DNA of 64,000 nucleotides from Christiangramia salexigens (GTDB lineage: Bacteria > Bacteroidota > Bacteroidia > Flavobacteriales > Flavobacteriaceae), in assembly GCF_001889005.1 (NCBI RefSeq), contig NZ_CP018153.1, positions 390,001 to 454,000 on the forward strand, written 5' to 3'. The position numbers and the translations under genes are program-made. Positions 38,471 to 45,737 of this stretch are shown one piece after another (position 1 is the first letter of the stretch; every line of letters begins with the position of its first letter). Under the pieces are notes generated by a model. The model had not been told where the DNA came from, searched no databases, and worked only from the letters and a program-made list of their open reading frames with translations.

Positions 38471-38699
38471 CCTATTGTAGGAGAATAAATAAAGTATATG
38501 TCAAACTCCTGATGTTAAGATACCTGTAAAATTACTGTAGATGCCGAATAATGATCTTATGTTAAATATATAATACAATTAAAATGTAAAGTTAAAAGAG
38601 TAAGATGCTGTCTTAAAAACAGCCTTTTAACTTACGTGTAAAATACTGTTTGTCAGAGTAATATTACTATAATTTTTACGCTAAATACAGGTAATCACC

Positions 38700-38707
38700 T
38701 ATATTTG
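38700..38707 (+). promoter_or_regulatory. -7 promoter element for the LuxR-type regulator gene
   Basis: TATATTTG matches TAnnTTTG exactly. It would give a leader of about 100 nt that contains the inverted repeat at 38738-38758. Confidence 0.5.
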
Positions 38708-38737
38708 ATTATCAAATTGCTCCAAATTTGTTTATCT

Positions 38738-38758
38738 GATGCAAATGCCCTTTGCATC
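38738..38758 (+). promoter_or_regulatory. Perfect inverted repeat in the regulator leader
   Basis: GATGCAAA (38738-38745) and TTTGCATC (38751-38758) form a perfect 8-bp inverted repeat with a TGCCC spacer, 57 bp before the regulator ATG. It could be an operator for autoregulation or an RNA hairpin; it lacks a T-run. Confidence 0.45.
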
Positions 38759-38814
38759 TAATTGCAGTCCCAATCGCTAATTTTTATTGTTTAATTTATT
38801 ACTGTCGTTCGAAG

Positions 38815-39825
38815 ATGGAAAAGAAACAGCTTTTAATTGTTAGTAAAAACCATGTGTTTATTGATGATATCATGGAACGTTTAAGTATGGATTACGAAAT
38901 CTCTTCCGAAAAATCAATACATGCTGCATACACGATTGCCCTTAACTTACTTCCGGATGTAATAGTGTTTGATAAAACTTCATATAACAAAATATCCCAT
39001 TTTAAAAATCTGAAAAATTTCAAATCCACTCACTTTTTATCGAAAACTTTTTTGATCGTTCATGCCAGGGCGGAGGAAATCTCAATCCTGAAAAAGAAAT
39101 ATCGGGGTATTATAGATGACTACTTGTATGCCAACATGAAACCTAACCAGATCATAGATAAGATTAAAAAGTGCATCGCGCCAACTTCCAATAATGTGAA
39201 TTACTGGCATGATTGCTTTATGGGTCTATTTAATTTGATCGCTAAACCAATTGTTCTTTTAGATCAAAATAATATCATCGCCATGAACGATGAGTTCAGG
39301 AATACCTTTAAAACTGAAAGGACAAAAAATTACAGACTTACTGATTTTGTAAATGTTGAGAACAAAACTAAGGTGAAAACCAGTCTTAGAAATTTTGCCA
39401 GAGGGAAACATATGAAGGCGGTTACCAATACCTCTCTTTTAGTTCATAATGATAAACTGCGCAATGCTCATATTAGCTTTTCAAAATTAAGCAGGTCTGT
39501 GAATGATCAGTTCGTAATGATCATCGATTTTTCGGGAGAAGACGTTATTGATAACAATATTGGAAGTCATTCAGCCCAGGTGGAAAAATGCTTTAAAGAA
39601 AATAGCGATATAACAGAATTCAGCTTTACAAAACGAGAAAAAGAGATCATTGCACTTTTATGTAAAGGTTATAAGACCAAGGAAATTTCGGATGCTCTAT
39701 TTATATCTCCCAAAACTATAGAGAAACACCGTTCCAACATTATTAAGAGAACAAACTCAGAAACTATTTTAGAGAGTATTATATATGCGATAAATCATAA
39801 CCTGGTTGATCTGCCTCTGTCTTAA
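38815..39825 (+). CDS. LuxR-type transcriptional regulator with receiver-like N-terminus
   Basis: The 336 residues start MEKKQLLIVSKNHVFIDD and have three parts: a receiver-like alpha/beta region (about 1-118) that keeps the Asp of PDVIVFDKTSY (Asp 53) and a Lys-Pro near 109 but lacks the acidic pair normally following strand 1; a middle PAS-like region (about 130-240); and a C-terminal LuxR/GerE helix-turn-helix (FTKREKEIIALLCKGYKTKE through TIEKHRSNIIKR, 271-312). It may be a response regulator that senses something other than canonical phosphorylation. No histidine kinase is adjacent. It directly precedes three lipoprotein genes on the same strand, which makes them plausible targets. I use ATG 38815; the frame is open to 38752 but without domain character. 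Confidence 0.85.
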   Translation: MEKKQLLIVSKNHVFIDDIMERLSMDYEISSEKSIHAAYTIALNLLPDVIVFDKTSYNKISHFKNLKNFKSTHFLSKTFLIVHARAEEISILKKKYRGIIDDYLYANMKPNQIIDKIKKCIAPTSNNVNYWHDCFMGLFNLIAKPIVLLDQNNIIAMNDEFRNTFKTERTKNYRLTDFVNVENKTKVKTSLRNFARGKHMKAVTNTSLLVHNDKLRNAHISFSKLSRSVNDQFVMIIDFSGEDVIDNNIGSHSAQVEKCFKENSDITEFSFTKREKEIIALLCKGYKTKEISDALFISPKTIEKHRSNIIKRTNSETILESIIYAINHNLVDLPLS

Positions 39826-40028
39826 ATTGCTGTTAAATAGGCGGCTTAGACGAATACTTAGGGATTTCACCCATGCATAAAAAAATAACAAGTTCTTACA
39901 TTTACATTGGAAATAAATGATGGAAGTCACCCCTACCACTTCACATTAAATAAAATCCAACCCCCCAAATCTCTACGCTTTTTTTAAATCTGATACTTTA
40001 CTTCCAATAGGAAGGCTGTATATATATT

Positions 40029-40055
40029 TTATTAACCATTCTAAATATTTAATAA
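40029..40055 (+). repeat. Copy A of the 27-bp leader repeat (orphan)
   Basis: Identical over 27 bp to 40182-40208. It is followed by AACTTTGT and an ATG at 40072-40074 that meets a stop after CGA AAT, so the start signal leads nowhere. Confidence 0.9.
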
Positions 40056-40181
40056 CCAAAACTTTGTCCATATGCGAAATTAAAGTCACTCCCACCTGCT
40101 TATTTCAAAAATAGCCCCCTATTCCAATTTTTTTATCGATCTGTCGCACAACTTCTCGTGAGGAAGCAAGTGTATATAACC

Positions 40182-40208
40182 TTATTAACCATTCTAAATA
40201 TTTAATAA
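40182..40208 (+). repeat. Copy B of the 27-bp leader repeat, in front of lipoprotein 1
   Basis: Identical to 40029-40055. AAACTTTG follows (40209-40216) and the gene starts at 40222. A diverged third copy (TTTAATAACCATTCTTAATA at about 41731-41750) precedes lipoprotein 2 at almost the same distance from its ATG. Confidence 0.9.
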
Positions 40209-40221
40209 AAACTTTGTGATT

Positions 40222-41691
40222 ATGAAAAAAAATCAATTGTATCTGGCTTATGTACTGGTCTTTAGTTTACTGGTCGCCGGATGTTCGAAGGAGGACACTC
40301 TAGATGTTCAAAACCCTGATGATTCGGGGGAATTTGTTAGTCTATCATTTGGCGCGCTGCTGAATGATCTATCTAACAGAGCTTCGACGAAAAATCATTT
40401 TAATCAAATTCCCGATTGTTCTTCTGCCGAACCAGCCAAAGCTGTTCTGGAAATTTCTTATCCCGGTCAGGCCGACGATAAAAAAGGTCCTATTGTGGTT
40501 GATGTGCTAAAAGATGCAACGGGATATTTTACTTCCTATAGTGATAAATTAAAAGTACCTGTATCCAATAATGGAAGTACCCAGGTAACCCTGGAAAGCT
40601 TCATGGTTTATGATGGTGTGGTAAGCCAGGGCAAACCTTATGGTAATCTTATATGGATTGCTCCTAAGGAATCTCAACAAGGCCAATTTGACGGTTATGT
40701 AGAGAATGCTCTTCCTTTTAGTTTCTCCGTTCGTGATGGTGCAAAACCTTATATAGATGTGGAAGTACTTTGTTTTGATCGCCGAATGGTGAATGAGTAC
40801 GGATATGTATTCTTCGATATCGAAAATAAAGAGCTTATAGAGTTCTGTATGTTCGGAAACTTCTGTCCTCCAAGTGGTAGACATTATGTAGCTTCCTATA
40901 GCGTTGATGTATGGATAGTAAATGAACAAGGAGCTGATGTCGTGCAGATTTATGACGATGCTACCAGAGAAGTGACTCAGGTAGACGGAGAGTATTCAGC
41001 AGATCCTCTATGTATAGTTCTTCCAGATGATCCTAACAAAACTGATAGATATCGAATTCAAATAAGTATTCTGGACGGACCTAATTACGATGCGCAGACT
41101 ACAGTAATTAGAAATACAATTTTAACCGACCTGGAGGTAAGAACCTTCTTTGATGGTCCAGATAATCTTGAATATTATCACTTCTTTGAAGGTTGTGGAA
41201 CTACAGATAGTCCTCCAATTTTCAATAATCCTAACGACTCGAAGTTAGTTTATAAAACCTGTTTAAAAGGAATGAATGGATCTAATGCCATCGCATTAGC
41301 AGCTGTTTCAATCCAAGGTTCGAAACTCGATGTGACCATTCTTGCTACTGGTATGGCTCCTAATATTGCCCATGCGCAGCATATCCATGGATTTACTGAT
41401 GGAACGGATGCAGTTTGCCCACCGGCGAATGCGGGAGGTGTAGACGGAATAATTTCTCTTGCTGAAGGACTACCGTATTATGGCGATCCACAATTATCTC
41501 TATATACTACGGATACAAATTTCCCAACAGCATCAGCTACTGGAACGTATGTTTATGAAAAAAGCTTCACGTTAAATAATACCGAGAAAACCAATCTAAC
41601 TCCGTTAGATAAAAAAGTAGTGGTATTGCACGGAAAACCTGGTCAACCAACTCTACCGGTTGCCTGTGGAGAGCTTGTAAAAGTTGAATAA
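40222..41691 (+). CDS. Surface lipoprotein 1 of a three-paralog family, CHRD-like C-terminus
   Basis: 489 residues, function unknown. Lipobox LVAGC (Cys 21) is followed by SKED, matching the Bacteroidota surface-export signal (Lys plus acidic residues), so it is probably displayed outside. Residues about 35-335 form the domain shared with the next two genes, with LSFGALLNDLSNRA, NNGSTQVTLESFMVYDG, LIWIAPKESQ and IDVEVLCFDRRMVNEYGY. Residues about 345-489 are unique; HAQHIHGFTDGTDAVCPP and the following VVLHGKPGQP resemble CHRD-type beta domains, with low certainty. I use ATG 40222; the in-frame GTG at 40216 lies in the promoter-like block. A terminator follows. Confidence 0.85.
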   Translation: MKKNQLYLAYVLVFSLLVAGCSKEDTLDVQNPDDSGEFVSLSFGALLNDLSNRASTKNHFNQIPDCSSAEPAKAVLEISYPGQADDKKGPIVVDVLKDATGYFTSYSDKLKVPVSNNGSTQVTLESFMVYDGVVSQGKPYGNLIWIAPKESQQGQFDGYVENALPFSFSVRDGAKPYIDVEVLCFDRRMVNEYGYVFFDIENKELIEFCMFGNFCPPSGRHYVASYSVDVWIVNEQGADVVQIYDDATREVTQVDGEYSADPLCIVLPDDPNKTDRYRIQISILDGPNYDAQTTVIRNTILTDLEVRTFFDGPDNLEYYHFFEGCGTTDSPPIFNNPNDSKLVYKTCLKGMNGSNAIALAAVSIQGSKLDVTILATGMAPNIAHAQHIHGFTDGTDAVCPPANAGGVDGIISLAEGLPYYGDPQLSLYTTDTNFPTASATGTYVYEKSFTLNNTEKTNLTPLDKKVVVLHGKPGQPTLPVACGELVKVE

Positions 41692-41700
41692 ATCTCATGG

Positions 41701-41733
41701 AAGGAGATGGTTTGCGCCATCTCCTTCTTTTTT
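41701..41733 (+). terminator. Rho-independent terminator after lipoprotein 1
   Basis: AAGGAGATGG (41701-41710) pairs perfectly with CCATCTCCTT (41717-41726) around TTTGCG, followed by CTTTTTT. Confidence 0.93.
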
Positions 41734-41768
41734 AATAACCATTCTTAATATAACTAAAAACTGTAATC

Positions 41769-43625
41769 ATGAAAAAATTTAAACTGAGTATGGGTATACT
41801 GGCGATCTTCGCCTTTCTGCTCACTTCATGTAGTAAGGAGGAAACGAATACTCCTTTAGATCCTTCTAAAACACAATCTGTAGAATTATCCTTCAGATCT
41901 GTTTTAAATGACCTTTCTAATCGAATTTCCACTAAATCTCACTTTGACCAGGTGCCAACCTGTTCTGAGACTCTACCGTCTTATGCGGTATTAGAGATTT
42001 CGTATGCAAATCAGCCAGCTAATACAACCGGGCCAATCCAGGTAGATATATTGTCTGATAATCAGGGACTATTCACTGCATATTCTGAACTACTTAAGGT
42101 AGCTGTTCCAAATAATGGGTCGGTGACTGTAACTCTCGAAAGTTTCATGGTCTATGATGACGATGATAATCTTATTTGGGTTGCACCTATAGAAAGTGTA
42201 GATGGTGAATTTGACGGCTACGTAGATTCTCCACTTCCTTTAGATTTTGAAGTAAGAGATGGAACCAAGCCTTATATAGATGTTGAGGTGTTATGCTTTG
42301 ACCGTAGAATGGTAAACGAGTATGGTTACCCATTCTTTGATATTTTCCCTGGAAAGTTATACCCACTATGTTTCTGGGCTAACTATTGTCCTAATGGAAG
42401 ACACTATGTAGGAAACTATGATGTGACTTTATTTTATGATGATGGCGAAACCAGATATGAACTATATACTAATGAACCAGCTCCTGTTGATGTAGATGAT
42501 CTATCTGCAGATCCATTATGTCTGGTTGTACCAGAATCTCCATTTGAAGATCCAGATCAGGATTATTTATTCTACGTGATTAAGCCATTATCATGGCCTG
42601 GTAGCTATGGCAATATAGATGAAACTCCGCTTGCCGAAATTGGATTAAGCTGGAATGATGTGAATGCGTTATTGAATAACGATGGAACTACTAATGAATA
42701 CATCCATTTATTTATAGGATGTGAGCCTCCAACAGGGGATTGTCCAGGAATTCCAAGTCCTGGTGATAGAGACGGAGATTGTATCCCGGATAATGATGAT
42801 AATTGTCCAGACACGAGAAATCCAGACCAGGCTGATGCCGATGGTGATGGTGTAGGAGATGCATGTGATAATTGTCCAGCAGTTTCAAATCCAGATCAGG
42901 CAGATCAGGATGGGGACGATATAGGAGATCTTTGTGATGCATGTCCAACCAGACCTGGTGACAGTCCTGATGGATGTGATTTTAATGAACCATGTCCTGG
43001 AGATGATCTTGATGGCGATCTAATATTCGGAAACTGTGATGAATGTCCAACTGAAGCAGGAACGCCTGAAAATTTTGGATGTCCAAATGATCCATGTTTA
43101 GAGGATAGTGATGGTGATGGAATAAACGACTGTGATGATGGATGTCCTGCTGAAGCCGGACCGATATCTAATAATGGTTGTCCTGAGGACACTCCAGGAG
43201 ATGATTGTGGAACCGGTTATATGTTTGGTGATACTGAGATCCAAGATATATCAAATTCTAACCGTTGGGGATGGGCAGAACATTGGACTGCCGCAGATGG
43301 TAATCAAAAAATATCAGATTTCTGGGTAGGTGCCGGTCAAAATGATACCTCTAAAGGTACAAAGGCAGGAACAGTGACCATGACGAGAGATGGTGATGAA
43401 GTTAGATTCCAGATTAACCTTACTAATGGTTATGAAATTGGAGAACTGCATGTACACTTAAGTGAAAATATGCCTTCTTCTAAGGTAGCTAAGTCTCCGG
43501 GTCAATATAACCGAAATGGAGAAGTAGATGCAAGTGACCTTGACTTTACTTTAACTAGAGATTCTTCAGATGATGATTTCTGGGTAATTGTCCATGGTGG
43601 TGATGTTTGTAATAGAACAAATTAA
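41769..43625 (+). CDS. Surface lipoprotein 2 of the three-paralog family, thrombospondin type 3 repeats
   Basis: 618 residues. Lipobox LLTSC (Cys 21) followed by SKEE again fits surface export. The shared domain (about 35-325) includes VTLESFMVYDD, LIWVAPIES and IDVEVLCFDRRMVNEYGY. From residue about 332 to 475 there is an Asp-rich array of thrombospondin type 3 repeats (DRDGDCIPDNDDNCPD, DADGDGVGDACDNCP, DQDGDDIGDLCDACP, DSDGDGINDCDDGCP) that should bind many Ca ions and act as a rigid stalk. The last 140 residues (MFGDTEIQDISNSNRWGWAEHW and following) are a unique domain. Its own promoter-like leader and a downstream hairpin suggest separate transcription. Confidence 0.87.
   Translation: MKKFKLSMGILAIFAFLLTSCSKEETNTPLDPSKTQSVELSFRSVLNDLSNRISTKSHFDQVPTCSETLPSYAVLEISYANQPANTTGPIQVDILSDNQGLFTAYSELLKVAVPNNGSVTVTLESFMVYDDDDNLIWVAPIESVDGEFDGYVDSPLPLDFEVRDGTKPYIDVEVLCFDRRMVNEYGYPFFDIFPGKLYPLCFWANYCPNGRHYVGNYDVTLFYDDGETRYELYTNEPAPVDVDDLSADPLCLVVPESPFEDPDQDYLFYVIKPLSWPGSYGNIDETPLAEIGLSWNDVNALLNNDGTTNEYIHLFIGCEPPTGDCPGIPSPGDRDGDCIPDNDDNCPDTRNPDQADADGDGVGDACDNCPAVSNPDQADQDGDDIGDLCDACPTRPGDSPDGCDFNEPCPGDDLDGDLIFGNCDECPTEAGTPENFGCPNDPCLEDSDGDGINDCDDGCPAEAGPISNNGCPEDTPGDDCGTGYMFGDTEIQDISNSNRWGWAEHWTAADGNQKISDFWVGAGQNDTSKGTKAGTVTMTRDGDEVRFQINLTNGYEIGELHVHLSENMPSSKVAKSPGQYNRNGEVDASDLDFTLTRDSSDDDFWVIVHGGDVCNRTN
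42762..43195 (+). repeat. Coding tandem repeat: thrombospondin type 3 array
   Basis: Encodes degenerate repeats of the form DxDxDGxxDxxDxCP with cysteines at regular spacing. At least four full units and two shortened ones are visible, of about 24-36 residues. The DNA repeats are strongly diverged, so recombination between units is unlikely. Confidence 0.85.
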
Positions 43626-43631
43626 TTAATT

Positions 43632-43676
43632 AAGCCGGTTTGGGTAAAACCGGGCCGGCTTTTAATTCTTTTTAAA
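43632..43676 (+). terminator. Hairpin with T-rich tail between lipoproteins 2 and 3
   Basis: AAGCCGG (43632-43638) can pair with CCGGCTT (43655-43661); an alternative inner stem CCGGTTT/AAAACCGG shares part of it. TTTTAATTCTTTTT follows. Probably a partial terminator. Confidence 0.7.
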
Positions 43677-43689
43677 TAAGATATAAATT

Positions 43690-45285
43690 ATGAAACGTAT
43701 ATATAGTTGTTTAACATATGTCGCTATACTAGCATTGTTATTCACATCCTGTAGTAAAGATGAAAACTCATCTTTAATAGATGAACCTGCAAATGCGAAA
43801 TCTGTAGATCTTTCATTTGGTGCGGTACTTAATGACCTCGCCAACAGAGCTATGAGTAAGTCGCATTTTGATCAGGTCCCGGACTGTTCGGAAGAACTAC
43901 CCGTGACTGCTGTTCTTGAAATTTCGTATAATAACCAAACTGTTGGGCCTATCGTGGTTGATGTATTGAAAGACCAGGACGGCTTTTTTACTGATTATTC
44001 TGAACTTCTAAAAATCCCGGTACCAAATAACGGAAGTACTACCGTAACATTGGAAAGCTTTATGGTATACGATGGTAATGATATTGACGCTCAAAATCCT
44101 TATGGGAATCTTATCTGGATCGCTCCAAAAGAGTCTCAGGTAGGGCAATTTGACGGATATGTTGACAAAGCCCTTCCATTTGATTTTCAGGTGACCGATG
44201 GGTCTAAACCTTATATCGATGTGGAAGTTTTATGCTTTGACCGTAGAATGGTGAACGAATATGGATATGTATTCTTCAACATACTTCCAGAAAAGATCTA
44301 TCCATTCTGTACATTCGTTAACTATTGTGATGAAAATGGCAGACACTACGTCGCCGATTATGCTGTAGATCTATATTTTGGTACAGATACCAATGGTATC
44401 CAGTTGTATGATCATAACGATCAAAATGCCATGGCAAACACAGGGGATTATGGTGAAGGTAATTACTATGCAGATCCTTTATGTCTGGTAGTGCCTGGAC
44501 CTCCTGCAAATCTTGCTGATGATCTGCCGTATTTATATTTGGTGATCTATCCAATAGATTGGGCTGGAACCGGAGATATAGACGATACACCTGTTCCTGT
44601 TGCGCTAAGCTGGAATATGGTTAGAGATCTATTGAATGATGATGGCACCACAAACGAATATCTGCACTTGCTAATTGGTGAATGCGAGGATGCTTTGGAA
44701 GGTGACGGTACTATTGGAGGAGGAAATGGATGTAATCCATCCTCAGCTGAAGCAGATTGTGATGACGACCAGATCCCTAACAAATGTGATGAGGATAATG
44801 CAAATTACGCCGGCTTTGATTGTGATGGAGATGATATACCAAATGGACAGGAAGCAACAGGTTGTGTAAATAACTCCAGTCCTGATTGTGGAATTGACCC
44901 ACCTCTGGCATGTAACTTAAGCATTGATGATGCAAGCCAGGGATGTTTAAGAGGAGTTACGCCAGGTAGCGATGCAGTGGATTATGCGGATAATGGAGAT
45001 TTCTTAATGATCACTGCAGATATGGATGGTGACCCAATTCCATTATTCGAAGATACAGGCATTGGTTATGGTCCAACAGCTGGTAATTTTACACCAAGTG
45101 TTAGCAATGGCGAATTAACCTTTAACATTGTTCCGAACCAAGGCTTTGTAGTTACAGATATGCTAATAGAAGTGATGGATGAGGTAGATGGAGATGTATA
45201 CTGTGTAGATTCAGAGCCATCTGTTCCAGGCACATATACTTATCCAATCTATGTTCGTGTTAAGACAAATATTTGTGAAATTTAA
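43690..45285 (+). CDS. Surface lipoprotein 3 of the three-paralog family
   Basis: 531 residues. Lipobox LFTSC (Cys 21) followed by SKDE fits surface export. The shared domain runs to about residue 330 (LSFGAVLNDLANRAMSKSHFDQVPDC near the start, then VTLESFMVYDG, LIWIAPKESQ and IDVEVLCFDRRMVNEYGY), more like lipoprotein 1 than 2. It is followed by a short Cys/Asp-rich linker (AEADCDDDQIPNKCDEDN, DCDGDDIPNGQEATGC), reminiscent of one or two decayed type 3 repeats, and a unique C-terminal beta-type domain of about 120 residues with GFVVTDMLIEVMDEVDGDVYC. Function unknown. Confidence 0.85.
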   Translation: MKRIYSCLTYVAILALLFTSCSKDENSSLIDEPANAKSVDLSFGAVLNDLANRAMSKSHFDQVPDCSEELPVTAVLEISYNNQTVGPIVVDVLKDQDGFFTDYSELLKIPVPNNGSTTVTLESFMVYDGNDIDAQNPYGNLIWIAPKESQVGQFDGYVDKALPFDFQVTDGSKPYIDVEVLCFDRRMVNEYGYVFFNILPEKIYPFCTFVNYCDENGRHYVADYAVDLYFGTDTNGIQLYDHNDQNAMANTGDYGEGNYYADPLCLVVPGPPANLADDLPYLYLVIYPIDWAGTGDIDDTPVPVALSWNMVRDLLNDDGTTNEYLHLLIGECEDALEGDGTIGGGNGCNPSSAEADCDDDQIPNKCDEDNANYAGFDCDGDDIPNGQEATGCVNNSSPDCGIDPPLACNLSIDDASQGCLRGVTPGSDAVDYADNGDFLMITADMDGDPIPLFEDTGIGYGPTAGNFTPSVSNGELTFNIVPNQGFVVTDMLIEVMDEVDGDVYCVDSEPSVPGTYTYPIYVRVKTNICEI

Positions 45286-45379
45286 TTAATCAAAAATATT
45301 AATCCGACTCAATTATTTGACCGGGGGGTGACTAATTTTGCGGGTTAATATACTCATCTTCTTTAGAGGATGAAGTAGG

Positions 45380-45415
45380 AGCTGTCCGAAAGCTATTTCG
45401 GGCAGCTTTTTTTTT
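45380..45415 (+). terminator. Rho-independent terminator after lipoprotein 3
   Basis: AGCTGTCCGAAA pairs with TTTCGGGCAGCT (one G-U pair) around GCTA and is followed by nine T. Confidence 0.92.
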
Positions 45416-45569
45416 ATTGTTAAAATTGAAATTCTTGGAGTGAATATCAAAAAATTTATATGTTAGGTGTTGTGAGCGAGTAAGATATACATTGGTTGGC
45501 GTCTTAAAAATCAAAGAAAAACACCATAAACAATATAGGTTCACGAGGTTCTTAGAAATATTGAATTGC

Positions 45570-45605
45570 GATCAGAATATGTTTCCCAAATCATGAATTC
45601 TGATC
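45570..45605 (+). promoter_or_regulatory. Perfect 9-bp inverted repeat upstream of the astacin genes
   Basis: GATCAGAAT (45570-45578) and ATTCTGATC (45597-45605) are perfectly symmetric with an 18-bp spacer, about 80 bp upstream of the promoter-like AAACTTTG. The spacing of about 27 bp centre to centre is suited to a dimeric regulator on one DNA face plus looping, or two dimers. Identity of the binder is unknown. Confidence 0.45.
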
Positions 45606-45737
45606 ATGCTGAATAAAATGTAAGAAATTGATTGTTAAAAATTTAACATGATTTTTACAAAATTTTTCTGGAATAAACTTTGCAAAACCCTGAACGGAAA
45701 TAATTAATATTTAAAACCCAAATCAAAAAGCCTACTT

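Larger units (their letters stand above)
38458..38814. other. 357-bp intergenic control region between uvrA and the LuxR-type regulator
   Basis: Divergent control region without a credible gene. It holds the uvrA -7 element on the minus strand (38470-38463), a small stem GCTGT/ACAGC near 38608-38624, the regulator -7 element (38700-38707) and a perfect inverted repeat (38738-38758) described separately. Confidence 0.6.
39826..40221. other. 396-bp non-coding region with a duplicated leader and orphan start
   Basis: No credible gene. The region is made of two diverged halves of about 153 bp: each starts with similar GAAGTCACCCC/AAAGTCACTCCC text, has a GGAAG-TGTATATA stretch, then an identical 27-bp block (40029-40055 and 40182-40208) followed by (A)AACTTTGT and an ATG six or seven bases later. 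In the second copy that ATG begins the lipoprotein gene; in the first it is followed by two codons and TAA. Confidence 0.75.
45286..45737. other. 452-bp intergenic region before the astacin genes
   Basis: No credible gene. It contains the terminator of the lipoprotein cluster (45380-45415), a perfect 9-bp inverted repeat (45570-45605), and the block AAACTTTGC at 45683-45692, the same AAACTTTG that precedes lipoprotein 1, which may be the -7 element of the astacin gene about 45 bp upstream of its ATG. Confidence 0.6.

Noticed and set aside
40072-40083. A gene starting at the orphan ATG of leader copy A
   Set aside because: The frame stops after two further codons; treated as a remnant or duplicated promoter.
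42712-43192. Minus-strand frames opposite the thrombospondin type 3 array
   Set aside because: Their His/Leu/Asp- or Ser/Pro/Gly-rich text is the complement of the Asp/Cys repeats; not real genes.
42762-43195. Regularly spaced repeats that could suggest a CRISPR array
   Set aside because: The units are in frame inside a lipoprotein gene, diverged at the DNA level and of uneven length; they encode a calcium-binding protein repeat.
45332-45544. Minus-strand 70-codon frame in the gap before the astacin genes
   Set aside because: It runs through the rho-independent terminator at 45380-45415 and has no signal peptide, domain or plausible start context.
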